Origin: Piliocolobus tephrosceles
Taxonomy: Eukaryota; Chordata; Mammalia; Primates; Cercopithecidae
NCBI RefSeq assembly: GCF_002776525.5
Contig: NC_045437.1
Location: forward strand, 138,276,186-138,340,185
Direction: 5' to 3'
Length of the DNA stretch: 64,000 nucleotides
Part shown: piece by piece, positions 34,014 through 45,096 of the stretch
Numbering within the stretch: position 1 is the stretch's first letter
Layout: each line of letters opens with the position of its first letter
Translations under genes and position numbers: made by a program
The notes under the pieces: model-generated
What the model saw: only the letters and a program-made list of their open reading frames with translations
Databases searched by the model: none
Told to the model about the DNA's origin: nothing

Positions 34014-34874
34014 ATAACCTAAACCAGGTTGCCAGCCAGTCCAGGAATCTTCTGTGAAGGTTTGCAGTTCAGAACTCTTAGGCTAGCCTCCTGTACCACA
34101 TGGAGGCATTGCAATGACCCACACACAGCCAATAGGAGGTGATGCGCAGATTCTAAGCAGGTGAGCATGTCTCAGAGAGCTTTGTCAGTTAAGTTTGGGT
34201 TAAACAAACCTGCCTGCAGCCTGCAGGTTTTATTACCCAGGCAGCACCTCTAAAGAAGGATTAAGAGAACTCTATCATGGGGATGGCAGAATCTTAATTG
34301 AAATCCAAGTTGCTGTATTTGCATCCCTAGAGAGAATCTAGGGTTTTGAGTTTCCCAAATAGTGAGCTGCTATCACTCTGAGAATTCAGCTCATCTAAAC
34401 AGTTCTGCATACAGGGATACTGCAAGCATACCTTTTTCCCCACCTGCTCCTCCTCCCATACATAACTGCGGGTCAGGAGAGTGGGATCTCACATTAGCAT
34501 AGAAGTTACAGCACATCCTCTCATTTGCTTCTGATTTTCAATTACACTGGTATAATGTACTTAAAATCTGTCTTTTATTTGGAAAGATAAACACAGCAGT
34601 TTTGTAATTTTATTGCTATGTCAATTTGCAAAGAAAATTCTATTTAAACTCAGTGACTGGCCTACTGCCACCATCAGCCAACGGCAAGCTGCTATCTACC
34701 GGGACAAAGAATGTGCCAGCTGAGTCTCTTGGGTGGATGACGCAGCTGGCAGGAAATCTCTCTTTGTCCCTTCACCTGTCCCATGAGATACTCTGGGGAT
34801 TTTCTCAGTATCTGAAGCCCAGACTTGAAAGATTGATTAATTTTTTCTTATTTTTTCCAGCTGATTTGCAGATA

Positions 34875-35040
34875 GCCAGTATTAATTAGATATCCATGAT
34901 GCATCTGGCACTAAGTATTTTTTACACACTAACTCAATTGATCCTCATAACCGTCCTTTGAAAATGCTGTTATTATCCCCAATTTGATGATTGCAAAATG
35001 GAAACAGAAAAATTAGGCGATATGAACAAACTCTTACATT
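34875..35040 (-). mobile_element. MIR, antisense
   Basis: 'GATGCATCTGGCACTAAGTA', 'AATTGATCCTCATAACCGTC' and 'TTATTATCCCCAATTTGATG' are reverse-complement MIR. Confidence 0.65.
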
Positions 35041-35439
35041 GTGTGGTCTAGACACAACCCCACAGCTATCTGTCCATAGCTAACATGCCTAATCATATTG
35101 CACACTGACTTTTACTCCATTCTCCTGGCCCACTCTAACCTATTTGGCACATACTAGAAATTCAATAAATGTTTGTTAAAAATATAGATGATGTATTGGC
35201 CTCAACATTGCTCCTAATGTTGGACATATCCTGATACTTACCAGAGGACTGATTAAGCCGTAATTCAGACCACATACTTAACCCAAATCTCTCTTTAGAC
35301 TAACCTTCCAAGTCAGGTTATGATACACTGGCCAGACAATTATAGTGAGAGATGGACTCTTCCCTATCCTTATGAGCAGCTTATCAGGTAACCCTGCCTA
35401 ACTGAAAACTTTCTTTCAGTTCCTAAAACCATGTTCATT
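35041..35439. other. Unannotated spacer
   Basis: 35140-35180 ('GGCACATACTAGAAATTCAA', 'TAAATGTTTGTT') resembles the 3' terminus of an L2 or MIR. The remainder is unique. Confidence 0.4.
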
Positions 35440-35830
35440 CCTCTCATGGGCCTTGCAAGTGCTTTGCCATCTGCCTAAACCATGTCCCTGCCCCCTGCAC
35501 ACAAGCAGCTTCTGTTTCTCTTTCCCGTATCACCTCAGTCATCATTTCCTTGGGGATGCCATCTTGACCCTTTCACCTGAGTCAGGTTTCTCTACTAAAT
35601 ACTGTTACAGAGCCACACTCGTTCACAATGCTCACCTCTATCTATGATTGTTCAGCAACTTGTATGCTGCTTTGATTCACGCTTGCCTCCCCTGCCAGCC
35701 CACGGTTCCAGGAGGGCAGGAAGTGGATTCCCAGCATTCAGCACAGTGGATTCAAGACAACAGTGGATTCCCAGCATTCAGCACAGTGCTTGACTTATAT
35801 CAGCAAACATCTGTCAATGAATATCTAGAC
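35440..35830 (+). mobile_element. L2 3' end, sense
   Basis: L2-like 'GCAAGTGCTTTGCCATCTG', 'GGGGATGCCATCTTGACCC', 'TTCCAGGAGGGCAGGAAGTG', and a terminus 'GTGCTTGACTTATATCAGC' followed by 'TGTCAATGAATATC'. The right-hand 239 bp is copy B of the local duplication. Confidence 0.6.
35579..35817 (+). repeat. Dispersed duplication, copy B (source-like)
   Basis: Matches 32975-33195 over its whole length except for an internal rearrangement. In copy B a 23-bp unit beginning GTGGATTCCCAGCATTC occurs twice (about 35725-35747 and 35763-35785) with 'GTGGATTCAAGACAACA' between them; copy A has one such unit. It lies within L2 sequence, which continues past its right edge. Confidence 0.85.
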
Positions 35831-36986
35831 CATGTCCTCATCACAGCCACTGGCTTTTCACCCTAGCCATGAACTGGAAACTCATGGTCCAAAAGTTCTG
35901 AAATAAGCACAGTGCTATAATGAATGATAGGTAAGAAATTATGAAAGCCTAAGTCAACTCTGAGGATTTACTGATATCAAATTATCTTCCCAAATGAAAG
36001 AAAACACATCAGTATTAAGTTCAAAAATTCCAGAACTTTAGTTCATATACAGATAAAACACAAGAGATGCCTTCATTGGCATCTCTCCCATCTTTTAAAT
36101 TTCTTTCCACTGTCAAAAGGACTTGGGTGGGTAAAGATATAATTATTCCTCATCTAAAGGAAAATCCATTATACCAAGTTCTAAGGAATAGTTCAAGTTA
36201 TTCTGTTCACAAAATTTTGTTGTGAAAGATACATTTTAGGTATCATTAAGCCATTCACTAGGGCTAGAAATAGATACACTATACAGAAATGTTCACTGCA
36301 AGCAAATCTCTTGAAATAAAATTTAATATGTGCATCATCTTGGGAGAAGATAAGCCAGTGGGAATGATTATGTAATGTTTACATTTGCATTTCTCAATTA
36401 ATTATTTATTTCATTAAGTATTTACAGGATGCCTGCTCTGTGCCTAGCACTAGGCTATGGCATTGAAAGGCAGTCCCTTTCTCAGCAAAGCACTTTGATT
36501 TCATTACTTGCAGTCTGTATAAGGGAAGGAAACGAGAGTCAAAAGAAGTTTTATTGTTTGCTTAAAAGTCACATGCACCAAACTAATGCCAGAGCTAGAA
36601 GTCTGGTTGCCCAGCAAGCCTTATCCAATTAACAGAGGCCTGAGGGAACTTGGGGTGGCATGGGGGTGAGTCTATGGCTGGGGATAGGCTTTAGGCTAAA
36701 GCTTGAGTCAGGGATCTCTGGCTGGAGTCAGAGGTCCACCTGGAGAGAACAAAATCTGGCTTATAAGGAAATCAAATTATCAGGTATTACAGGATAAAAT
36801 AGAACACCAGAGACAGAATAGGAGTTGCCACTGGTTCAACAAAGAGAAAATCTCTATGGTAGAAGAAGTACCAATCAGCAGCAAGAAATCTGAATTCTCA
36901 TCCCGTCTGGGCCACTGACCCTCTCAGAGATGGTACCCCTGTGGGTCACACTGTCCCCCACAGTAAAAGCAACGGTTTTACTACAG
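35831..36986. other. Mostly unique DNA
   Basis: 36405-36460 ('TAAGTATTTACAGGATGCC', 'CTGTGCCTAGCACTAGGC') is a probable antisense MIR scrap. No gene recognised in the remainder; the 71-codon frame 36703-36918 has no family resemblance. Confidence 0.4.
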
Positions 36987-37162
36987 CAGTGATTTTCAGC
37001 CTTGGCTGAATGTTGGAATCAACTGGAGAGCTTTAAAACACTGATGTCTTGGTCCCAACCCTAAAGATTCTGATGACATTTGTGTAGGGTAGGACCTCCA
37101 GCACTGCGAATTAAAAATCTCTCCAAGTAATTCTAATGTGCAGCCGAGGCTGAAAACCACTG
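36987..37162 (+). mobile_element. MER20 hAT-Charlie MITE
   Basis: 176 bp from CAGTGATTTTCAGCCTTGGC to GGCTGAAAACCACTG, with inverted ends and the internal 'GGAGAGCTTTAAAACACTGA' / 'TAATTCTAATGTGCAGCCGA'. MER20 copies are known to be co-opted as enhancers in some mammals; nothing here shows that. Confidence 0.85.
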
Positions 37163-37222
37163 GACAAGAAATTCTCTAGGGCTTCTTTCAGCCCCAATAA
37201 TTCATCATTTTACAATGTAAGA

Positions 37223-37394
37223 CAGTATTTCCCAAACTGTAATATGCATAAGAATCACCTCAGATCCTTGTTTTTAAAAATTCATTTCCGAGATCCATCT
37301 CTAGAGATTCCAATGCAGTATATTTAAACTGGAGCCCAGGAGTCTGCATTTTAAAAACACCCCAGATCCTAGGAGGTCACTGCGAGACTCACTA
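37223..37394 (+). mobile_element. MER5A-type hAT-Charlie MITE
   Basis: 172 bp starting CAGTATTTCCCAAACTG, with 'AAGAATCACCTCAGATCC' and 'GGAGTCTGCATTTTAAAAAC', ending 'GCGAGACTCACTA'. It lies 60 bp downstream of MER20. Confidence 0.75.
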
Positions 37395-38349
37395 ATCTAA
37401 GGATTACTAGACATGCAGGACTCCATTTCTCATCATCATTGTAATCACCAAACAGGCTTCCAGATCCAAAGCTCACAGCTAGGAGGGCTGTTATAAGGCA
37501 GACACATCCAACCACCAGAGTCAGGCTTAGCACTTGGCCTATCACAAGGCTGACAGATGGCAGAGGGAAGGTTCCATGGTTTTCAGTAGAAAAAAACATG
37601 ATGCTGCAGTATGCCACTGCAGAGGCAGAGACAGGCTGAAGACTGATAGTCCACAATGCTACTGAAATTCGCCATCAACTGAGCATCTTGTGACATCAGC
37701 AGCGATGCCACTGGCCATTATCAAATCACCTAGGGTGCTCAAGATTGATTTCCAGCTGTAGCAATGACGCTTACCCTCTCTAGGTGCATAGGCAGGAAAC
37801 AAGCTCCAAACCTGACTGTAATTTAATATTCATTTGCATTTTTAAATTAGTTAGGCTGTGGACCGTTGCAAAGAAATGACAGAGAATTTTTATAATAATT
37901 AGCCTTGTGGGATGGGTGGGGGAGAGGAGGCAGTAATGGCTCTGCCTCACCATTTCACTGGAAGGAAAAAATACAATTCAGCATCTCAAGTCACCAGATC
38001 TTACTATGATTTCCTGGTCCTCACTGACCTTGTGGACCATGGCACCTTCTCCAAAATATCAGCTGAACACTCAGGTCTGTATATGTCCTTCTTTCCTGAG
38101 GCTAATTCCACTCTCCTCCTTTTCTCCCCTATACAACCCATTTAGCATTTCCTTATGTTGGCTGGATGCCATTACATTCCCTTTTGTTCACTTTCTTTAT
38201 GACTGAGTTCAGCTCCACTCTGTACAAATACTCACTCAGTATGTGTCAACATCCTAATGCATCTGCTAAAAATAACACTGATAGAGCTCTTCTTAGTTTG
38301 CAAATGACATTTTTATTTCCATTATGTCAAATGAGTCTCCCATCATTTG
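37395..38349. other. Unique DNA with an octamer-containing AT-rich patch
   Basis: A 95-codon minus frame (37369-37656) is hydrophobic but runs into the MER5A copy, so it is unlikely to be a gene. 37815-37905 is AT-rich and contains a perfect octamer ATTTGCAT (37832-37839) near several TAATT cores. Overlapping plus frames at 37912-38206 show no family resemblance. Confidence 0.4.
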
Positions 38350-38515
38350 CTGGGGGGTAACCAGGGTAGGAGTTATGGTCCCATATTTTATAGATAAGAA
38401 AAGTGAAGCTTGGGGAAATCTAGTGACTTGCCCAAGGTCATACAACTTGCAAATTGCTTTGCTAAGATCAGAATAAAATCTCTGAACTCTAAAATCTATA
38501 CCAAGTTGCTTCAAT
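38350..38515 (-). mobile_element. MIR, antisense
   Basis: 'TTTTATAGATAAGAAAAGTG', 'AGTGACTTGCCCAAGGTCAT' and 'ATCAGAATAAAATCTCTG' are reverse-complement MIR. Confidence 0.75.
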
Positions 38516-38884
38516 CTCAGGATGCAATATAAAGGATATAAGGATCACAATAGAGAAGGGCAAGGTTCTACTGCATGTTTTAAATCATTTCAACAAACCA
38601 TACAATATTGCAAGCCCCACTTCCACTCTGAGCACGATGCTTGGAGAGGTATTTTGAAAGGAAATTGGTAACTGGAAAAGCAAAAGAGACTTTTAAGCCT
38701 TGTCATTCAAGGAATGTCAGAAACTAGGAATAATCTGGAGGACAGTTAGAAGATTGATAAAAGCTAACTTCACATAACCAGAGGGCTTTCTTGGAAAAGG
38801 AACAGCATGCTTATTCTGTGTAGCCACAAAGGAATTATAAAAAGGCAAATTTCAACTTGATGTGGATCAGTACTGTACAATGAG
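38516..38884. other. Unannotated spacer
   Basis: No repeat or gene recognised. Confidence 0.45.
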
Positions 38885-39078
38885 TAGGGGCTCTAGAGTC
38901 AAACGCCTAAGTTCAAAACTCTGTCACTTCCAACTGGGTGATTTGTGGCAAGTTTATAATTTCTAATTCCAAAGACACTTGTCTATACAAAAGAAATAAT
39001 TATGGCTACCTTACAGAATTATTGGTATCATCAAATGAACTAATGCAAGCAAAGTCAATAAATGTTTAATAGATAATA
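38885..39078 (+). mobile_element. MIR, sense
   Basis: 'GGGGCTCTAGAGTCAAACGC', 'GTCACTTCCAACTGGGTGAT' and 'AAGTCAATAAATGTTTAATA' follow MIR from the core to the tail. Confidence 0.68.
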
Positions 39079-39399
39079 CATGTTTACTACATAATAATTA
39101 AGATCATATCTATGGCATATACACCAAAGAAAGAGGTTTATACTCACTTATCCCAGAAAATCTAATAAGTAGATTTTGATCCTCCATATATAGTTGAAGG
39201 ATAGTTTAAAAACAGAGTAAAGAAAGAAGGAGCAACAAACTATTCTTCCCAGCCATAAGAGACCCTTGTAAACAGTTACCAGCCCATCAAGTCCTTTCAC
39301 CCAAATGGTTTCTGGAGACCAAATCAATAAGTCATGCTGGGTTGAGGGACACATGCCTCAAGCAGGAGAGAAACTGAATATACACTATCACTGCTTTTA
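39079..39399. other. Unannotated spacer
   Basis: No repeat recognised. The 68-codon minus frame (39148-39354) has no family resemblance. Confidence 0.4.
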
Positions 39400-40014
39400 T
39401 ATAACACTGTATTTGTCCTAGCTAGTGTAATAAAGCAAGGAAATAAATAGGAAACATAAGGATAGAAAGATAAAGAAGTAAAACTGTCATTTAAATAAAC
39501 AACATGACTGTATACTTATAAAATACAAAAGAATTGACAGATAAACTATTTGAGTTAATAAGTAAACTAAACATGGTCATTAGAAATAAAGCCAATCTAT
39601 AAAAATTAGTTGTATTTCCATATGTTAGTAACACTATAAATTAGAAAAATTAAGTTTCAAGGAGTATAGCACTAATAATGGCATTAAAAAACACTAAATT
39701 CCTAGGAATAAATGTGACAATAGATACAGAAAACTACAAACATCACTGACAAAAACAGAAGATAAGCTAAAAAGATGAAGGTATATGTTCACATATTAGA
39801 CATATTGGCATACAATAGATATGTCAATTCTTCCCAGGCTGATCTACAAATTCCGTGTAATCCTTTTTAAAAGCACATCAGATTTTTTAAGACAAACTGA
39901 CAACCTAATCCTAAAATGTATATGGGAATTTAAAGTGCCAAGGCCAGTGGAAGTAAAGAACAACAATATAGGCTACTATATTTAGAATCTATAATAAAGC
40001 TATGGCAAATTATA

Positions 40015-40160
40015 TGTATATATACAAAAAATATAGACATCATATTTCTATACACACACATACTGTATACTATATATATGTGCATACACATATGCACATA
40101 CACATTTGTACTACATACACACACACACACACACGCACACATATATATGTTATAATTATT
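40015..40160. repeat. TA/CA-rich compound microsatellite
   Basis: TATATG/TATATA tracts with (CA)n from about 40107 to 40140. It lies at the junction between the old L1M and the younger L1, and the short frames here encode only His/Tyr/Thr-rich low-complexity peptides. Confidence 0.88.
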
Positions 40161-40164
40161 TTAT

Positions 40165-43100
40165 CTTTTGTTTTTCCCAGTGATGTTTTATAGTTTTTCA
40201 TGTAGGGGATTACATATTGTTTTTTATGTTTATTCCTCTGAATGTGGAGGTTTTGATGCTATTGCAAATGGCATACTCTTTTAATACAGAGAGCGATTTC
40301 CTTGCCCAGTATTTATGCAAGAAAATAGCAAGCTGATAAATAACAATGGTGACACAGCAGTCCAGTATCATCCTGATACCAAAATCTGGTAAGGACACAA
40401 TAACATAGAAGAAGACTACAAGCTGATATCCCTGATGGACATAGACACAAAAATCCTCAATATAATATAAGCAAACTAAATCTAGCAGCACATCAAAAAG
40501 ATAATAATTCATCATGATCAAGTAGGCTTAATTCCTGGGATGCAAGGATGGTTCAATATATGCAAATCAAGAAATGCAATTTATCCCTTAAACAAAATTA
40601 AAACAAAAACCATATGATTGTTTCAACGGACACAGAAAAAGCATTCAATAAAATTCAGCATCCCTTTGTGATAAAAACTCTCAACTAACTAGGCATGGAA
40701 AGAACATACCTCAAAATAATAAGAGCCATATGTGACAAACCCACAGCCAACATCACACTGAATGGAAAAAAGTTAGAAACATTTCCCGTAAAGATTAAAA
40801 GAAGACAAAGATATCCACTCTCACTGCTTCTATTCAACATAGGAAGTCCTAGCCAGAGAAATCAAGCAAGAAAAAGAAATAAAAGGTATCTAAATAGGAA
40901 AAGAGAAAGTCAAATGATCTTTGTTCACTGATGACATGATTCTATACCTAGAAAACCCTAAAGATTCCTCTAAAAGACTCCTAGGCCTGATAAGTGACTT
41001 CAGTAAAGTTTCAAGATACAAAATCCATGTATAAAAATCAGTCGAATGTTATACACCAACAACACGTTCAAGCTGAGACCTAAATTAAGAACATAATCTT
41101 GTTTATCATGGCCACAAAAAAACAAAACAGCTAAGAATACATTTAACCAAGGAGGAGAACGATATCTACAATGAGAACTACAACACACTAATGAAAGAAA
41201 TAATAGATGACACCAACAAATGAAAAAACATTCCATCCTCATGGATTTTAACAATTGATACCTTTAAAATGGCCATACTTCCCAAAGTATCTACAGATTG
41301 AATGTAATTCCTATCAAATTACTAACATCAATTTTTACAGAATTAGAAAAAAAACTAAAATTTACGTTGAACCAAACAAAGAGCCCAAATAGCCACAGAA
41401 ATCCTAAGCAAAAAAAAAAAATCCAGAGGTATCAGATTACCCGACTTCAAGCTATGCTACAAGACTACAGTAGCTGAAAAACCATGGTACGTATACAGAA
41501 ATAGACACATAGATCAAGGGAACAGAATAGAGAACCCAGAAATAAAGCCACACATCCACAACCAACAGATCTCTGACAAAGTTGGCAAAAATAAACAATG
41601 AAAGGACATCCTATTCAATAAACTTTGCTGGGAAAACTGGCTAGCCATATGCAGAAGAATGAAACTGGAACCCTACCTATCACCATATATAAATATTTAC
41701 TCAAGATAGATTAAAGACTTAAATGTAAGACCTCAAACTATTAAAATCCTATAAGAAAATCTAGGAAAAACTCTTCTGGACATTGGTTCTGGCCAAGAAT
41801 TTACGACTAAGACCTCAGAGCAAATGCGACAAAACAAAAATCAACAAGTGGGATTTAATTAAACTATAGAACTTCTGCACAGCAAAATAAACAATCAACA
41901 GAGTGAACAGAAAACCTACAGAATGTGGAGAAAATATTTACAAACTATGCATCTGATGGAGGACTAATATACAGAATCTATAAGGCACATAAATCAACAA
42001 GAAAAAATAAATAAATAGCCCCATTAAAATGTGGGAAAAAGACATGAAACAGACACTTCCCAAAAGAAGACATACAACAGGCCAAAAAATGTAATAAAAA
42101 TGCTCATGATCACTAATCATCAGAGAAATGCAAATTACAACTACAATGAGATACCATCTCATACCAATCAAAGTGGCTATCATGAAACAATAAGAAAATA
42201 ACATGTTGGCAAGGATGCAGAGAAAAGGGAATGCTTATATACTCTTGGTGAGAATGTAAATGAGTTTAACCCCTATGGAAAATGGTACAGAGATTTCTGA
42301 AAGAGCTACAAATAAAACTATTATTTAACCCAGGAATCCCACTACTAGGCATCTACCCAAAGAAAAATAAATTGTTCTATCAAAAATATACCTGCCCTTG
42401 CATGTTTATCACAGCACTATTCACGATAGCAAAATTATTGAATTGATCTAGGGCTCATCAATGGTGGACTGGATAAAGAAAATGTGGTACATATGCACCA
42501 TGGAATACGACATAGCCATAAAAAAGAAGGAAATCATGTCCCTTGCAGCAACATGAATGCAGCTAGAGACCATTACCCTAAGTGAATTGACATAGAAAGA
42601 GAAAATCAAATACTACATATTCTCACTAATAAGTGGAAGCTAAACAATGAGTACACATGGACTTAAATATGGAAATAATAGATACTGGGACTCCAGAAGT
42701 GGGGGATGGAGGAAGGAGAACAAGGGCTCAAAAACTACCTATTGGGTAATCAGGTACTATTGTTAGAGTAGGTAGCTAGGCAGATAGGAGCAGGGCAGGA
42801 GAGGGCCTCCACCCAGGAATGTCAGGTGACCATCAGGTGATGGTCAGGCAGTTAATCAACTCTCTCTCTAAAATGATCATCAGTTGCAGCCAGTCCCAGG
42901 GAAAGACAGTCTTCCAATAGATAGAAAATACCTGAAGCTAGTGATCAGCAGCTTCCCAATAAGGTTTCAGGAGTTGGGTGAGTAGGTTCAAGTATGCACA
43001 CTAAGAGGCAAAATGATAGAGTTTAAATGGTATATGACCTACCTCTGGGAAGTCCTAACTGGTAAGGGAAAAGCATCTCAAGTGAGCATGTATACAACTT

Positions 43101-43597
43101 CAGTGAACACACTGTGCACGCAGGCCCTCCCAAGTGCTGGCAAGCCACTGCTGATGTGGATAGCCCACCCCAAGGGAAGGCTCAAGGGAGAAGAAACACA
43201 AACTCCAGAACCATGCCAATGTATAAAACCCCAAGTCAAGGTCTGGATGGGGCACTTGAATCTCTCAAGCCACCCACTGGACCCTCTTCCAAGTGGACTT
43301 TGCTTCCTTTTGTTCTTGCTCTAAAGCTTTTTGATAAACTCTCACTCCTGTTCTCAAACTTGCCTTGGCCTCTCCCTCTGCCTTAAACCTACTTCTACCC
43401 CTCAGCTGAATTCTTTTCTCTGAGGAGGCAAGGATCAAGACCTATGCAGACCTATGCAGATCACCCCTGGTAACACTATGTTCATTATCTAGGTGAAGGG
43501 TTCAATAGACACCCATATTCCAATATTATATAAGATAACTACATAATGTATCTACACATGTACCTCTTAAATCTAAAAAAATAAAATAAAATTTAAG
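40165..43597 (+). mobile_element. Younger L1 (L1MA/L1PB-age) with inverted 5' stub, split by a solo LTR
   Basis: ORF2 from the RT region onward ('TATCATCCTGATACCAAAAT' at about 40368, 'TGATGACATGATTCTATACC' at about 40930) through the C-terminus to the 3' UTR. The A-rich end is at about 43575-43597. 40165-40290 ('TATAGTTTTTCATGTAGGGG', 'GATGCTATTGCAAATGGC') reads as antisense L1, which suggests an ancient 5' inversion. All frames are broken by stops and indels. A solo LTR splits the 3' UTR at 42761-43475. Confidence 0.78.
42761..43475 (+). mobile_element. Solo ERV1-type LTR with 4-bp TSD
   Basis: 715-bp LTR beginning TGTTAGAGTAGGTAGCTAGG and ending CCCCTGGTAACA, bounded by CTAT at 42757-42760 and 43476-43479. 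The 4-bp duplication fits gammaretrovirus-like (ERV1) elements. A TATA-like TGTATAAAACC lies near 43220, with AAAGCTTTTTGATAAAC, a decayed polyadenylation region, near 43323. No internal retroviral genes remain. By text it resembles the LTR10/HERV-I group, with low certainty. The 103- and 90-codon frames inside it are not genes. Confidence 0.85.
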
Positions 43598-44904
43598 AAG
43601 ATATACCAATTAAATATCCATATGGGAAAAAACTTGACCTCCTACTTATAGTATACATATATATTTATATACAAAATCATTTCCTGATTTAAAATCTAAA
43701 GGTAGGAAGAAAGCTTACAGGAAAATATGAGAATATCTTCATAATTTTGAAAATGACAAAGATTTCTTAAACAGGATCAAAAGTGCTAATCATGAACAAA
43801 AAATTAAAGAGAATTAAGTTTAGAAACTTTATCAAAATCTTGAGTGAAAAGGCAACTGATAGAATAAGAGACAATATGTATAATATGCATATCTGAGAAA
43901 AGACTCAGAGCCAAAATATATAAAAGTTTGATACAAATAAATAAAAGACAATTGGAAAGGGAAGAAGGCAAAGACTTAAACAAACACATTACAAGAGGAT
44001 GTCCAAATGGCCAATATTTATGAAATGATGCTCCACCTCTTAGAGATTAAGGAAATGCATACTTAAACCACAACACGATTGTGTAGTATATATACCAGAA
44101 TTGCTAAAAGAGAAAAAATCAGCACTAACCAGAACCCAAATGTTGGCAAGGATTTTGAATAGCAACTGGAATTATCAAGCATTCCTGATATGAGTATATA
44201 TTTGTATATTGAAAAGTATTTTGGTAGTATTTACCCTATGACTCAACAATGACATACTTAGGTATTAACCCAATAGAAATGCATATGTATACTAATCAAA
44301 AAAACATGTAAAAAGGTGTTTATAGCAGCATTGTTTATAGTAGCCCCAAATTAGAAACTATCCAAATGCCTATCAACTATAGAATTAATAAACTGTAATA
44401 GAATGAAACACAAAATGGTATACAGCACTGGGAATGAACAGACAACAACTACATGTGATGATGTGGATGAATTCACAAACCTATTGTTGAACAAAAGAAG
44501 CCAAACAAAAGAAATACTTACTTTGGTATTTATATTAAACTCAAAAAGAGCTACAACTAATCTACAGCGTCAGAAATCAGGATATAAATGATCATGAGGA
44601 AGGCTTCTAGGGTATGGGTAACACATATTGTTTCTCAATTTGGATGTTATTGGGATACACATGTTGTGAAAATTCATCAAGCTATGGACTTAAAATATGC
44701 ATATTTTTCTATTTGTGTGTTAGAATTCAATTTTTAAAAAGTACAAAAACCACCAAAAAGGTATCAAGTCGGGATTCCCTTTCAGTTGGGACATGCGGCA
44801 CTTGAAGGGGAGCAGGAACAGACAAGACAAGAAAGATTTATTGGGCCCAGACTGACAAGTACCTCAAATGCCAGGAACAGATGTTTGGACATATTTCTTT
44901 AAAC

Positions 44905-45096
44905 CAGGATTTGGCAAATTTTTTAACATTAAGGACTAGATGATAAATATTTTAGGCTTTGTAGGTCATGTATTCTCTGTTGCAACTACTCAACTCTGAC
45001 TTTGTAGCATGAGAGTGCCATGGCTAATATGTACATATGGCTGTGTTCCAATAAAGCTTTATTTACAAAAACAGGAGGGCCAGACTGCTCACCACT
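44905..45096 (+). mobile_element. hAT-Charlie MITE, same family as 11370-11583
   Basis: CAGGATTTGGCAAATTTTTT, 'ATTTTAGGCTTTGTAGGTCA', 'GCAACTACTCAACTCTGAC' and 'TCCAATAAAGCTTTATTTAC' identify the 'GGCAAACTTTTTC' family. The 3' end is eroded. Confidence 0.75.

Larger units (their letters stand above)
33196..34874. other. Unique DNA with two tandem repeats
   Basis: Apart from the 25-bp tandem repeat (33402-33474) and the AAAT-type microsatellite (33964-34013), I recognise no repeat or gene. The 76- and 87-codon plus frames (33382-33612, 34626-34889) have no family resemblance. Confidence 0.4.
39400..44730 (+). mobile_element. Old L1M host element, split by a younger L1
   Basis: Outer level of a nest. 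The 5' portion, 39400-40012, is decayed ORF2 ('CTAAATTCCTAGGAATAAAT', 'TCTATAATAAAGCTATGGC'). The 3' portion, about 43600-44730, resumes at 'TTAAATATCCATATGGGAAA' and runs through 'TTATAGCAGCATTGTTTATA' to 'TTCATCAAGCTATGGACTTA'. Some 0.2 kb of expected ORF2 is missing at the junction. Highly diverged with many stops; no coding capacity. Confidence 0.7.

Noticed and set aside
37369..37656. 95-codon minus-strand ORF with hydrophobic stretches
   Set aside because: Its 3' end lies in a MER5A MITE, it lacks splice or promoter context, and I recognise no family.
42761..43475. Possible provirus
   Set aside because: Only one LTR with matching 4-bp flanks is present and L1 resumes directly after it; there is no internal retroviral sequence.
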